From: Neocallimastix lanati (nom. inval.)
Lineage: Eukaryota > Neocallimastigomycota > Neocallimastigomycetes > Neocallimastigales > Neocallimastigaceae
Direction: 5' to 3'
Assembly (NCBI GenBank): GCA_016946835.1
Contig: JACVTC010000013.1
Location: 17,501-81,500 of the forward strand
Length of the DNA: 64,000 bases
Shown here: positions 1-26,110 of the stretch, one piece after another
Layout: each line of letters opens with the position of its first letter
How positions within the stretch are numbered: position 1 is the stretch's first letter
Translations under genes and position numbers: made by a program
The notes under the pieces: model-generated
Databases searched by the model: none
What the model was told of the DNA's origin: nothing
What the model saw: the letters and a program-made list of their open reading frames with translations, nothing else

Positions 1-948
1 GTAAATTAGATATTAAAGATAATAAAACTTATAAAAAAGTATATTATCTTAATAAAAGAGTTTTATAAAATTATAAAAAATATTAATATAAAAAATAAAA
101 AATTAATATTAAAAATTAAAATATTTATAAATTATATATATATATATATAATTTTATTTAATGTTTTAATTAATATTATAATACCAATACTCTAACCTAG
201 AATATTATTAGAGAAACAAAATTCAAAATGATAAAAATGTGGAATATTATTTTTTAAAAAAGGAACAAAATTCAGATATTGATTTTTTTTTTTTTTTTAT
301 TTAATGGAACATTAAGAAATGATTTAGAAATAAATATTTATGCATCTAAAATAGAGATTAAAGTTTTTATTTTATTATTATTATAAGATATTAGGTTTAC
401 TATCAACCATATAAAATATATTAAGAAGTAAGCATTAGGCATTATGATAATAATATGAAATAATTGTCCTAAATTTTATTAATTTTAGTTAAAGTGCTTA
501 TTTTCTATATTAAATAATAATAAAAATTAAAAATTTTATCTTTATTACTTAATACATGTAATTATTATTCCTATCTTGATTTTTAATATATTATTATTTA
601 ATAACATTTGTTTCTTAATTTTTATAAATTTCATTATTATTTCATATTAAATATATAAATAGAATTAAAGGTTAAATCGAATTCAATATTTAATAATCTT
701 TTTGTTTTTTAAATTAAATTAAATAACATTAAAATTATTAGTATTTAAATATTTAATAAATAATATAAATAATATGATCTGTCATGTAGTATAAAGGTCA
801 AATTCAATCATTAAATAATTTTTTTTTTTTTCGAATAAATAAAATTAAAATTAAAATTTTATAGATATATTAATAATATTAATAATAATACTAATGAAAA
901 AAAAAGTATATATATATTTATATGTAGTATTAATAATATTAATAAAAA
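1..948. other. AT-rich 5' flank of the MATH-array gene
   Basis: I see no gene here. Two related short segments begin near 667 (AAGGTTAAATCGAATTCAAT) and near 795 (AAGGTCAAATTCAATCATT). They may be a decayed direct repeat or upstream untranslated/regulatory sequence. No convincing promoter element stands out from the A/T background. Confidence 0.4.
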
Positions 949-13445
<12,497 letters not shown>

Positions 13446-13462
<17 letters not shown>

Positions 13463-13497
13463 ATATTATATATATAATATTTAAAGAGATTGTATAA
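13446..13497. terminator. Perfect 52-bp palindrome spanning the stop codon of the MATH-array gene
   Basis: Every base from 13446 to 13471 pairs with its partner from 13497 down to 13472. The symmetry resumes beyond one mismatch at 13445/13498 out to about 13439/13504. It covers the last codons (F-I-Q-S-L) and the TAA at 13460-13462. As RNA it would fold into a 26-bp hairpin, followed by a T run. A role in 3'-end formation or mRNA stability is inference. Confidence 0.6.
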
Positions 13498-14011
13498 TTT
13501 TTTTTTAAAAAAAAAAAGTTTATTTAAAACATTATTTTACTATCATGAATTTACATTAAATAATCTACAATTTTTTATATTAATATCATTTTTTTTTTTT
13601 TTTTTTTAATTTTTAATTTTTTAATTTTTAATTTTTTAATTTTAAATTTTTAATTTTTAATTTTATTTTTCTTTTTCTTTTTATTGATACAATTATAAGT
13701 TAATTCAAGAATTAAAAAAAAAAAGTATTGTACATTAATTTTATTCTATCATGATTTATTTTTTTAAAAAAATAAATATATTTATACGAAATAAATAATT
13801 ATATAAATATAGATATTCATAGAGATAACTATTAATAAAATTTTTATAAATTATATAAATTTAAAAAAAAAAAAAAAAATAAATTATATATTTTTAATGT
13901 TGTGTTTTTTTATATATTTATATTTCATAATAAATTGTTTTTATAAAAAGTGATTTGTATGGTATACAATTAATAATCTATTTAGGTATGAATTAACAAA
14001 TTATAATTTGT

Positions 14012-14051
<40 letters not shown>

Positions 14052-16440
14052 CATTAATTATATAAATTAATAATTATTTAATGGAAATTTACAAAAATAT
14101 TTAATGTCAGATATTTATGTTTTATTTTTAGATTGTAATAAGTAAGAAAAAAAAAATAAATAACAATAAAAGTTTTAAACTCCTAATTTATATAAATATT
14201 TAATAATCATATATATAATTTTAAGTTTAAAGTTTTAATAACTTTAAACTTTAAACATATATTAAAATTATAAATAATTATAATAATTTATATATTTATA
14301 TTATTAAAAAAAAAAATTAATTCTACTCAAGGGTTATGTAAATCATTAATTAGGAGAAGAAAAAAAATATTAATATCATTAAGGTTAATTTTTTTTAATT
14401 GTTAATAATAGAAAATAAATAAATATAAATAAATATTTAAATATTAATTTAAAAAAAAAAAAACCTTAATTTTTTTATTAATATATAAACCTCATTTATT
14501 TCGCATTTCAAACAAAAAAAAATATTCAAATAAAGGAAGTAAAAAAAAAAAATATACATTGATTATTAAAAATCAAAAATAAAATCGTGTTAACATCTCA
14601 TTTTAGGAAATCTGTATGAAAATGGTTTTGTGGGACTTTGCTGCTACTTATAGTTGTTGGTCGTGTGTATAACTACTAAAATGTATTGAGTATTTATCAA
14701 GAATTATAAAAGAAAAATAATAGCAAGTAGTAATAAATATTTAAGGGTATCGTGAATATTTGAAATGGTTTATTTAGTGAAAGTTCTTCATATTTTTAAA
14801 AAAATAATATTTAATACTAATTAATATACGACGTAAAGTAAAAAAGAGAAATAAAAAATTTTTTTCAAATTCCAAAAAATTTTAAAGATATATTAAGATA
14901 TTATTTATTTTTTGGTTTATCTATTAATGTACTATATATAACATTAAAGATAAAAAAAAAAAGGAAGAATTTCTTTTGATCCATGAAAATAATTTATGGA
15001 AATTATATATTTAGAAAAGAAAAATTAGAGGAAGGCTTTTAGGTGTGTAAAATAAATAAAAAGTTTTAATATGGTAATTCTACTATAGAATTACAAATTT
15101 AAGAAGTTTCTCTAATATATGAAAGTAAGAACATAAGCATATATTAGTTTCTCTCCTCTTTATGCTTTTAACCTATTATCTTTCTAATATGATGAACCGT
15201 GATTTCCATTTAAAGTAAAAAGTAAGCTGTTATATTTCCAAATTTTTTTGATGTCATCACCGTTATATTTTTTGAACTATATTTATAAATCTATGTCAGT
15301 TCAATTATTAAAGAAGTATCGATATAACTGTAATTTATATGGTTATATTCGAATGAAAAAAATACTATTTTCTATTAGATTAAAAAGAAATAATTTTTGA
15401 CTAACATGTAAATGTTGAAATGAATAAAATTATTGAATTTAAAATTCAATAATCTTTTATTTAGTGTAATATATATTATTTCTATATTGAATAGAAATAA
15501 TTAATGTAATTAAAAGAATAAAAAAATAAAGAAGTCACAAATCATATATTACGAAGTAAATACATCTGTTCAATATATCTAAATTAATAAAAAGAAATCC
15601 TTTATAAAATAAATAAATAAAAATATATAAATGTGATATTTGGCAATTTAAGTAATAGTGTTACTATATTGAATTCCATAAAAAAAAAAAAAGGAAAAAT
15701 TCAATATTTCACATCTTAAATTTTTCAATTAAATGTTATTAATATTTTTAATAATTTAATAAAAACAATTAAAATTAGAATTTTATAAGAAAAAATTCAT
15801 TATATAGTTATTAAATAAAAAAATATATATAAATTGAAGGAAGCTTGTAACTTTTTAAATGGGTTTCTATAGTACATTAAGTCGAATTTTATTTTTCATG
15901 TTATTCTTTGTATATTAACTTAAAAAACTTAAAAAATAGCTAAAAAATAGAAAAAAATACAATAAGAATAAAAATATTTAATATTATAATTTAAATATGG
16001 GTATTTTCATGAAAACATACAATTAGGAAAATTTAAAGATTATCAGATTTTAACAAAATTTTTGTTTGAATTACTTAAAAAAATCATATGAACTTTTAAA
16101 ATATTAAAGAAAAATAGTTAAAATTCTATTGATGTAGAAATGAATTTTTATTAACATCATTTATATCATTTATATTAAAAAATTATTATTTGCTATTATT
16201 TTAGGAAAGAAAATAATAATATCTATTACTAGATGTAAAATTTTGCAATTGTATTAATAATGATCATAGTTATTGATGTTAATAGAGTGTTTTAAAAAAA
16301 TTAATGTTAAAAGAACAATTTATGGTATATAGTTAAACATTAAATTTACTATATATTTTAATTATTGCAAAAAATTATTAAATTCATTGTATATTATTTA
16401 AAGGCTATTTGTTATTTAAGATTAAAATAAAAAAAAACAA
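13498..16440. other. AT-rich intergenic spacer
   Basis: No gene recognised. The spacer holds long T and A runs (for example 14018-14047) and several short hairpins. One pairs a near-palindrome at 14223-14253 and another is an A/T palindrome around 15430-15453. Segments near 14600-14700 and 15130-15330 are less A/T-extreme and could be decayed coding or transposon sequence, but I found no conserved motif in any frame. Confidence 0.5.
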
Positions 16441-16460
16441 ATTTTTATAATAATTTTCAC

Positions 16461-17270
16461 TCACCACCAATTATTAAAATCAATGAATAAGAGTACGAAA
16501 TAGAGAAAATATTTGATGAGAGTATCACCATAAGAATTAGGACTACTAGTATTAGAAATACTTGTATAAGGAATATTACTACAAGTATAACCATTATAAG
16601 GAATACTATTATAAGGAATACTATTACAAGGAATACTATTATAAGGAATACTATTATAAGGAATACTATTATAAGGAATACTATTATAAGGAATACTATT
16701 ATAAGGAATACTATTATTACAAAAAAATACCATTATAAGAGAAGAATCATTATAAGGACCATCACTATAAGGAATCTTACCATAAAGAGTATCATTATAA
16801 GGAGTGCTAATATAAGGAGTGCTAATATAAGGAATATCACAAAAAAGTCTACTATTATAAGGACTATCATTGTAAGGACTAATTCTATAAGAACTACTAC
16901 TATAAGAACTACCACTATAAGAACTACCACTATAAGAACTACCACTATAAGGAACATCACTATAAGGAACATCACTATAAGGAACATCACTATAAGGAAC
17001 ATCACTATAAGGAACATCACTATAAGGAACATCACTATAAGAAACATCACTATAAGAAACATCACTATAAGAAACATCACTATAAGAAACATCACTATAA
17101 GGAACATCACTATAAGGAACATCACTATAAGGAACATCACTATAAGGAACATCACTATAAGGAACATCACTATAAGGAACATCACTATAAGGAACATCAC
17201 TATAAGGAACATCACTATAAGGAACATCACTATAAGAAACATCACTATAAGAAGGAACATCACTATCATT
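16461..17270 (-). CDS. Tyr/Pro pentapeptide-repeat open frame (possible gene fragment)
   Basis: Reading the minus strand from about 17270 down to a TGA at 16461-16463 gives one continuous frame of about 270 codons. It is made of five-residue units: first SDVPY/SDVSY (about twenty), then SGSSY, a mixed set (SPYND, TPYIS), then SIPYN about nine times, then a non-repetitive tail ending NNWW. No in-frame ATG exists before the repeats except at 16733, in the middle of the frame. Toward higher coordinates the same pattern (NIPYS, DSPYN) continues to about 17560, but in shifted frames with a break near a T run around 17270-17280. Further Ser/Tyr-rich decayed frames run up to about 17970. It is either the 3' part of a decayed surface-type repeat gene or a satellite that happens to be open. 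I do not recognise a family. Confidence 0.35.
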   Translation of the reverse strand, partial: NDSDVPSYSDVSYSDVPYSDVPYSDVPYSDVPYSDVPYSDVPYSDVPYSDVPYSDVPYSDVSYSDVSYSDVSYSDVSYSDVPYSDVPYSDVPYSDVPYSDVPYSDVPYSGSSYSGSSYSGSSYSSSSYRISPYNDSPYNSRLFCDIPYISTPYISTPYNDTLYGKIPYSDGPYNDSSLIMVFFCNNSIPYNSIPYNSIPYNSIPYNSIPYNSIPCNSIPYNSIPYNGYTCSNIPYTSISNTSSPNSYGDTLIKYFLYFVLLFIDFNNWW

Positions 17271-17560
17271 TCTATAAAAATACCACTATAAGGAGAACCA
17301 GTATATGGAATATCATTATAAGATCTATCACTATAAAGAATACTATTATAAGTAATATCACTATAAGGAATATTACTATAAGGAATATCACTATAAAGAC
17401 TACTATTATAAGGACTATCACTGTAAGGACAATCACTAAAAGGAATATTACTATAAGGAGTATCATTATATTTAATATACTATAAGGAATACTACTAAAA
17501 GGACTAATGCTATAAGGACTACCACAATAAGGAATATTACTATAAGGACAATTACTAACT
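16553..17560. repeat. 15-bp minisatellite block, ATAAGGAACATCACT/ATAAGGAATACTATT types
   Basis: On the plus strand this is a head-to-tail array with 15-bp period. 16575-16710 is dominated by ATAAGGAATACTATT. 16800-17260 is dominated by ATAAGGAACATCACT with long near-perfect stretches. 17280-17560 is a mixed degenerate zone. The AGGAA core and 15-bp period match the larger array that follows, in the same orientation. Confidence 0.9.
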
Positions 17561-18243
17561 ATTATGATAGCTTTATAATTAATTAATGTCTTATTATAAT
17601 ACTCTTTATAATAAACATCAAACTACTACAAAGGGAGTTATTATTATAAGAGCTTATTCAGTAAAAATAGAAACTATAAATTAACGTAACAAGTTATAAC
17701 AGGAATTAAAATAGAGAAAATTTTAATAAACATAGGTTTATAAAAACTATTATATAATAACTATCTCAACAAGAAATTTCATAAAATAATATCTCAACAA
17801 GAACAAATAACAAACAAAGAACTACTATAAGAGCTATTAGTAAAACAAAAAATAACACTATAATATTTGCTACTACAAAAAGCGTTACCATAAGTCCCAT
17901 TATAATATGAAATTCAATAGAAAATACTACTGTATGAATAATTATAATAAATATCATATAAACCAATACTAATATCTAGTAAGAGTTATTATAATAAAAA
18001 TAAAAAACAACAAAAGTTTTTAGTGTAAAATCAATCACTACAAGTATTTCTAATATAAAATCTGACACAATAATAATTCTTATAATAAAAATTGCATCTG
18101 ATAAACTAATGGTAGTAAGTCTGTGATTATCGTACATATGACATATTTTATACTTAATATTTTGATATCATTTCATCTATTTACAGATGATTAAGAATCA
18201 CCAGATCGTAAATCATGCAGAAAATGATTTTCATCTTTACTAT
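17561..18243. other. Decayed junction between the two satellite blocks
   Basis: Degenerate 15-bp-like sequence (motifs such as ACTACTATAAGAGCTATTAG) loses periodicity here. Frames on the minus strand are Ser/Tyr/Asn-rich but broken by stops. A short non-repetitive stretch at about 18100-18240 precedes the main array. Confidence 0.5.
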
Positions 18244-21200
18244 CGCAATAGGAAATATTATTTGAGGTACTAAATTCAATAAGGAATTATCCTCTATCAA
18301 TTATTTTTAGGAACTTTTAGGAACTATTCTTTTAGGAACTATTCTTTTAGGAACTATTCTTTTAGGAACTATTCTTTTAGGAATTATCCTTATGAAATAT
18401 GGTTTTAGGAAATAAGTTTTTAAGGAATCAAATTAATTAAGGAATTATCCTTTAACGACTATTGTTTAAGGAAATGCTCTTTTAGGAACCAAATTTATTA
18501 AAGAATTTTCTTTAAACGATTATTATTTCAGGAACTATTTTTTCAGGAATTATTTTCTAACCATTTTTGTTTCAGGAACTTATTTTTTAGGAACTATTCT
18601 TTAACGACTAACGTTTCAGGAAATATTATATAAAGTACTAAATTCAATAAGTAATTTTCTTTTAACAACTATTGTTTCAAGAACTATTCTTTTAGGTACA
18701 AAATTCATTAAAGAATTATCCTTTAATGACTATATTATCAGGATAAATTCTTTAAAGAACCAAATTAATTAAAGAATTATTCTATGAAGAACACTCATTT
18801 AAGGATTTATTTTTTAAAGAATTAAATTAATTAAGAAATTATCCGTAAATGAACTCTCGTTACAGGAAATATTCTTTTAGGAACCAAATTAATTAAAGAA
18901 TTAATGTATAACAGCTATCGTTACAGGAAATATTCTTTTAGGAACCAAATTAATTAAAGAATTAATGTATAACAGCTATCGTTTCATTAATAACGAAATA
19001 TCGTTTCAATAATTATATTTTATGAACTGATTTTTTTAAGGAATTATCCTCTAATGATTATTGTTACAGATACTATTCTTTTAGGAACCAATTTAATTAA
19101 GGAATTATCGTTTAAGGAAATATTCTTTTAGAAATTAAATTCATTAAAGAATTAATCCATAATGGTTATTGTTTAAGAAATTATTATTTAAGGAGCTAAA
19201 CTAATTAAAGAATTGTAATAATTGTCCTCTAACTACTATTATTTTAGGAACTGTTCTTTTTGGAGCTATTCTTTAAGAATTATCGTCTAACGAAATATTT
19301 TTATAAGAATAACTCTTTCAGGAATTAAATTCATTAAAGAATTATTTAATAACGAACTATCGTTACAGGGACTATTCTTATAGGAATCAATTTAATTAAA
19401 GAATTAATCTCTAACAGCTATCGTTTTGTGAATAGCGAAATATGGTTTAAGAACTATTATTTTATGAACTAAATTCCTTTAGTAATTATCCTCTAACAAT
19501 TATAGTTACAGGGACTATTATTTCAGGATCTATTCATTTAGGAAATCCACTTTCAGGAATTATCCCTTAACAACTAATGTTTCAGTAACTATTCATTTAG
19601 AAACCAAATAAATAAAGGAATAATCTTTTACCTTCATTTCAGGAAGTATTCTTTCAGGAACTTGATTAATTAAGGAATTAATCTCTAATGAACTTGTTTT
19701 TCAGGAAATATTCCTTCAGAATTATTCTTTGGAATTATTCTCTTATGATTATTGTTTCAGGAAATATTCTTTTATTAACTAAATTAATTAAGGAACTATT
19801 CTCTAACAACTATCGTTTAAGGAAATATTCTATTAGAAACCAAATTAATTAAAGAATTAATCTCTAATTGCATTTGTTTCAGGAATTATTTTTCAGGGAT
19901 TATCCTCTAACGAATTATTGCTTTAGGAATTTTCTTTTAGAAATCAAGTTTATTAATGAATTATCGCATAACCATTCCTATTACAGGAATTATTCTTTAA
20001 GGAACTAAACTATTTATAGAATCATCCTCAATGAAATATCGTTTCAGGAACTATTTTTTAAGGAATTATCCTCGAATGAACTCTCGTTTCATGAAATATT
20101 ATTTAAGGAGTCAAATCAGTTAAAGAATTATCCTCAGATGATTATTATTTCAGGAACTATTCTCTAATAAAATTATTCTCTAACCATTTTTGTTTCAGGA
20201 ACTTATATTCTAGGAATTATTTTAACAACTTTCGTTTCAGGAAGTATTCTTTTATGTATTAATTCATTAAGGAATAATTTTATAATGAACTATTGTATCT
20301 GGAAAAATTCTTTTTGGAATTAAATACATAAATGAATTATCCTCTAACAACTTTCATTTCAGGAATTATTTTTCAGGTGTTATCTTATAACAAATTATTT
20401 GATTAGGAACTATTCTTTTTATGAACCAAATTAATTAAATAATTATCTTCAAACGAACACTCTTTTTAGGAACTATTCTTTTAGGAATCAAATTTATTAA
20501 TAAATAATCCTTTAACGATTTTCATATAGAGAAATTTTCTCTTTGAAATAAAATTAATTAAGAAGTTACTCGAATAATTATCATTTCAGGAAGTATTCTT
20601 TTAGGATTTATTCATTAAGGAATTATTCTATAACGGCTATCGTTTAAAAAATTATTCCTTAAGGAATCATACTTTCAAGAATTATCCAACGAATTATTAG
20701 ATTAGGAACTATTCTTTTTATGAACCAAATTAATTAAAGAATTATCCTTAAATGATTATTATTTCAGGAACTATTATGAATTATTCTCTAACCATTTTTG
20801 TCTCAAGAATTTATCCTTTAGAACTTATTTTTTAACGATTATCGTTTCAAGAAATATTCTTTTAAGTACTAAATTCATTAAGGAAATATTTTCTAATGAA
20901 TACTGGTCTAAGGAAATATTCTTTAAGAATCAAATTAATTAAAGAATTAATCTCTAATGGATAGGGAATTATTATTGAAGGAACTAAATTAATTAAAGAA
21001 TAATCCTCTAACTATTATCATTTAAGAAAATATTCTTTTGGGAATAAAATGAATTAAGAAGTTATCGTTTTAGGAATTATTTTTCAGGGATTATCCTCTA
21101 ACGAAGTATCGTTTCAGGAACTATCCTTTTAGTAACCAAATTAATTAACGAAATTAATCTCTAATGGATTTCGTTTCGGGAATTATTCTTTAGGGAATTA

Positions 21201-22979
21201 AATTAATTAAAAATTATCCTCTAAATACTATTGTTTAAGAAACTCTTCGGGAATTATCCTAATAAACTATTTTTTTTAGTGACAATTCTTTAATGAAAAA
21301 AAATATATGATGAATTATCCTCTAAAGAACACTAGTTTCGGGAAATATTTTTGAAAAAACCAAATTAATTAAGGAATAATCCTATAACGAATGTCATTCA
21401 AGTAATTATTCTTTTAGAAATTAAATTTAATTAAATTGTCCTCTAATGATTATCATTTAAAGAAATATTCTTTAAGGAAAAAAATAAATTAAAATTTATC
21501 CTCTAACGACTATCGTTTCAGGAATTATTATTCAGGAATTATTCTTTAACTAAGTATTGCTTTAAGAACTATCCTTTTAGGAACAAAATAAATAAAGGAA
21601 TTATTCTTTAACGACTATAATTTTAGGAATTATTCTTCTAGGAATTATCCTCTAAGGACTATTGTTTCAGAAACTCTTCTTTTAGGAACTATTCTTTAAG
21701 GAATTATCCTTACGATCTTTCGTTTCATGAAATAATCTTTTAAGAACTAAATTAGTTAAGGAATTATCCCATACGGACTATAGTTTCGGGAATTATTCTT
21801 TTAGGAATTATTTTTTCAGGAATTATTTTTTAGGAATTATTATCTAATAAATTTTCGTTTAAGTAAATATTAATTTAGGAACCAAGTTATTTGAAGAATC
21901 ATTCTCTAACGGCTATCGTTTTAGGAAATATTCTATTAGGAGCCAAAATAATTAAGGAATTATTTTCTAAAAACTAATGTTTCAGGAACTATTGTTTCAG
22001 GAATTATCCTTGAATGAACGTTTGTATCAGGAACTATTCTTTTAGAAACAAAAGTCATTAAAGAGTTATCCTCTAAGGACTACGTTACAGGAACTATTGT
22101 TTCAGGAACTATTTTTTAGAAACCTAATAAATAAAAGAATTATCCTCAAACGATTATAGTTTCAGGAACTATTCCATAAGAAATAAGCTCTAAGGAATTA
22201 TATTCTAACGATTATCGTTTAAGGAACTACTCATTTTTTGATTCAAATGATTATCGTTATTGGAACTATTTATTTAGGAACTAAAATCATTAAAGAATTA
22301 TTCTCTAATGAACCCTCGTTTTAGGAAATAATCAATAAAGAATTATCCTATAACTATTATCGTTTAAAGAGCTATTGATTCAGGAACTAAATAAATAAAT
22401 GAATTAACTTCTAACGATTATCGTTTTAGGTATTATTCCTTAAGTAAATAAATTTATTAGGGAACAATATTCCAACGAACTCTCGTTTAAGGAACTATTC
22501 TTTTAGAAATTAAATTCATTAAAGATTTATACTATAACAAACTCTAGGTTAAAGAAATATTATTTTAGTAAATATTCAATTAAGAAATATGATATAACGA
22601 ATCATTGTTTCAAGAACTTAATTATTTCAGAAATTATCCTCTAAGAAATTACTGTTTCAGGAACTATTCTTTTAGGAACTATTCATTAAGTAAATATTCA
22701 TTTAGGGACTAAAAAAATTAAAGAATTATCCTTTAATGATTATTGTTTCAGGAACTATTCTTTTAGGAAATAAAATTAAAAAAGAATTATCCTCTAACGA
22801 TTATCGTTTCAGGAACTATTCCTTAAGGAACTATATTTTCAGGATTTATCTTTTAATGGTAATCGTTTCAAAAACTACTCCTTCTGAAATATACTCTAAA
22901 GGATTATCCTATAATGATTATCTTTTCAGGAACAATTACTTAATAAACAATATTTTAAAAATATTATTTTCTACGATTA

Positions 22980-25900
22980 TCATTTAAGGAAATATTCATT
23001 TATGAATTATTCTTTCAGATTTATTCTCTAATGAATTCTCGATTCAAGAACTATTCTTTTAGGAAATCTTATTGGAAATAAAATTAAAAAAGAATTATCC
23101 TTTAACGATTAGCGTTTCAGAAGCTACTTCTTCTGAAATATACTCTCAAAGTTTATCTTATAACGATTATCGTTTCAGGAACTATTCATTCTGAAATATA
23201 CTTTCAAGGATTATCTAAAACGATTATCGTTTCAGGAACAATTCATTACAAAACAATATTTTAAAATATTATTTTCTATGATTATCGTTTAAGGAAATAT
23301 TCATTTATGAATTATTCTTTCAGATTTATACTCTAATGAATTCTCGATTCAAGAACTATTCTTTTAGGAAATCTTATTAGAAATAAAATTAAAAAAGAAT
23401 TATCCTCTAACGATTATCGTTTCAGGAACTATTCCTTAAGGAACTATATTTTAAGGACTTATCTTTTAATGGTAAACGTTTCAGAAACTATTCATTCTGG
23501 ATCGAAATAAATAAAGGAATTATCCTTTAACGATTATCGTTTCAGAAGCTACTTCTTCTGAAATATACTCTTAAGGATTATCTATAATGATTATCGTTTC
23601 AGGAACAATTCATTACAAAACAATATTTTAAAATATTATTTTCTACGATTATCGTTTAAGGAACTATTCATTCTGAAATGTACTCTTAAGGATTATCCTA
23701 TAACAATTATCGTTTAAGGAACTATTCATTCTGAAATGTACTCTTAAGGATTATCCTATAACAATTATCGTTTCAGGAACTATTCATTCTGAAATATACT
23801 CTCAAGGATTATCCTATAACGATTATCTTTTCAGGAACAATTCCTTAATAAACAATAATTTAAAATATTATTTTCTACGATTATCGTTTAAGGAAATATT
23901 CATTTATGAATTAATCTTTCAGATTTATTCTCTAATGAATTCTCGATTCAAGAACTATTCTTTTAGGAAATAAAATTAAAAAAGAATTATCCTTTAACGA
24001 TTATCGTTTCAGAAGCTACTTCTTCTGAAATATACTCTCAAGGATTATCCTATAACAATTATCATTTCAGGAACTATTCATTCTGAAATATACTCTTAAG
24101 GATTATCCTATAACGATTATCGTTTCAGGAACAATTCCTTAATAAACAATATTTTAAAAATATTATTTTCTACGATTATCGTTAAAGGAAATATTCATTT
24201 ATGAATTATTCTATCAGATTTATTCTCTAATGAATTCTCGATTCAAGAACTATTCTTTTAGGAAATCTTATTGGAAATAAAATTAAAAAAGAATTATCCT
24301 CTAACGATTATCGTTTCAGGAAATATTCCTTAAGGAACTATATTTTCAGGATTTATCTTTAATGGTAATCAATTCAGAAGCTACTCCTTCTGAAATATAC
24401 TCTCAAGGATTATCCTATAACCATTATCGTTTCAGGAACAATTCTTTAATAAATAATAATTTAAAATATTATTTTCTACGATTATCGTTAAAGGAAAAAT
24501 ACATTTATGAATTATTCTTTCAGTTTATTCTATAATGAATTCTCGATTCAAGAACTATTCTTTTAGGAAATCTTATAAGAAAAAAATTAAAAAACAATTA
24601 TCCTCTAACGATTATCGTTTCAGGAATTATTACTTAAAGAACTATATTTTAAGGACTTATCTTTTAATGGTAATCGTTTCAGAAACTATTTATTCTGGAT
24701 CCAAATAAATAAAGGAATTATCCTTTAACGATTATCGTTTCAGAAGCTACTCCTTCTGAAATATACTCTCAAGGATTATCCTATAACCATTATCGTTTCA
24801 GGAACAATTCTTTAATAAATAATAATTTAAAATATTATTTTCTACGATTATCGTTAAAGGAAAAATACATTTATGAATTATTCTTTCAGTTTATTCTATA
24901 ATGAATTCTCGATTCAAGAACTATTCTTTTAGGAAATCTTATTGGAAATAAAATTAAAAAACAATTATCCTCTAACGATTATCGTTTCAGGAATTATTAC
25001 TTAAAGAACTATATTTTAAGGACTTATCTTTTAATGGTAATCGTTTCAGAAACTATTTATTCTGGATCCAAATAAATAAAGGAATTATCATTTAACGATT
25101 ATCGTTTCAGAAGCTACTCCTTCTGAAATATACTCTCAAGGATTATACTATAACGATTATCGTTTCAGGAACTACTCATTCTAAAATATACTTTCAAGGA
25201 TTATCCTATAACGATTATCGTTTCAGGAACTATTCATTCTGAAATATACTCTTAAGGATTATCCTATATCGATTATCGTTTCAGGAACAATTCCTTAATA
25301 AATAATAATTTAAAATATTATTTTCTACGATTATCATTTAAGGAAATATTCATTTATGAATTATTCTTTCAGATTTATTCTCTAATGAATTCTCGATTCA
25401 AGAACTATTCTTTTAGGAAATCTTATTGGAAATAAAATTAAAAAAGAATTATCCTCTAACGATTATCGTTTCAGGAAATATTCCTTAAGGAACTATATTT
25501 TCAGGATTTATCTTTAATGGTAATCAATTCAGAAGCTACTCCTTCTGAAATATACTCTCAAGGATTATCCTATAACCATTATCGTTTCAGGAACAATTCT
25601 TTAATAAATAATAATTTAAAATATTATTTTCTACGATTATCGTTAAAGGAAAAATACATTTATGAATTATTCTTTCAGTTTATTCTATAATGAATTCTCG
25701 ATTCAAGAACTATTCTTTTAGGAAATCTTATAAGAAAAAAATTAAAAAACAATTATCCTCTAACGATTATCGTTTCAGGAATTATTACTTAAAGAACCAT
25801 ATTTTAAGGACTTATCTTTTAATGGTAATCGTTTCAGAAACTATTTATTCTGGATCCAAATAAATAAAGGAATTATCCTTTAACGATTATCGTTTCAGAA

Positions 25901-26110
25901 GCTACTCCTTCTGAAATATACTCTCAAGGATTATACTATAACGATTATCGTTTCAGGAACTATTCCTTAATAAACAATAATTTAAAATATTATTTTCTAA
26001 AATTATCGTTTAAGAAAATATTTATTTATGAATAATTCTTTCAGATTTATTTTCTAATGAATTCTCGTTTCAGGAACTATTCATTTAAGAAATAATCAAT
26101 AAAGAATTAT
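22980..26110. repeat. Higher-order repeat zone inside the satellite
   Basis: A marker segment (CTCTAATGAATTCTCGATTC and variants) recurs near 23025, 23330, 23930, 24225, 24530, 24895, 25380, 25685 and 26055. Spacings are about 300 bp or about 360-600 bp. Segments at about 24180-24780 and 25330-25930 are nearly identical at an offset of about 1.15 kb. Parts also repeat at 24410-24660 and 24775-25020. This is the most recently homogenised part of the array. Confidence 0.85.

Noticed and set aside
14590-14780. Possible decayed gene in a less AT-rich patch
   Set aside because: Translation in all frames gave only short pieces with no recognisable motif.
16733-17269. Minus-strand frame of LIVMF hydrophobic repeats
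   Set aside because: It is the alternate frame of the 15-bp satellite. The Tyr/Pro frame runs longer and continues past the block, so this one is treated as a shadow.
17272-17966. Short hydrophobic minus-strand frames
   Set aside because: They are off-frame readings of degenerate 15-bp repeats with no start context or continuation.
22736-22987. Plus-strand frame in the satellite with FRNYS/SGTILLG pentapeptides, and similar ones at 27319, 29606 and 29832
   Set aside because: The repeat units are not multiples of three, so frames break constantly. The resemblance to pentapeptide-repeat proteins is superficial.
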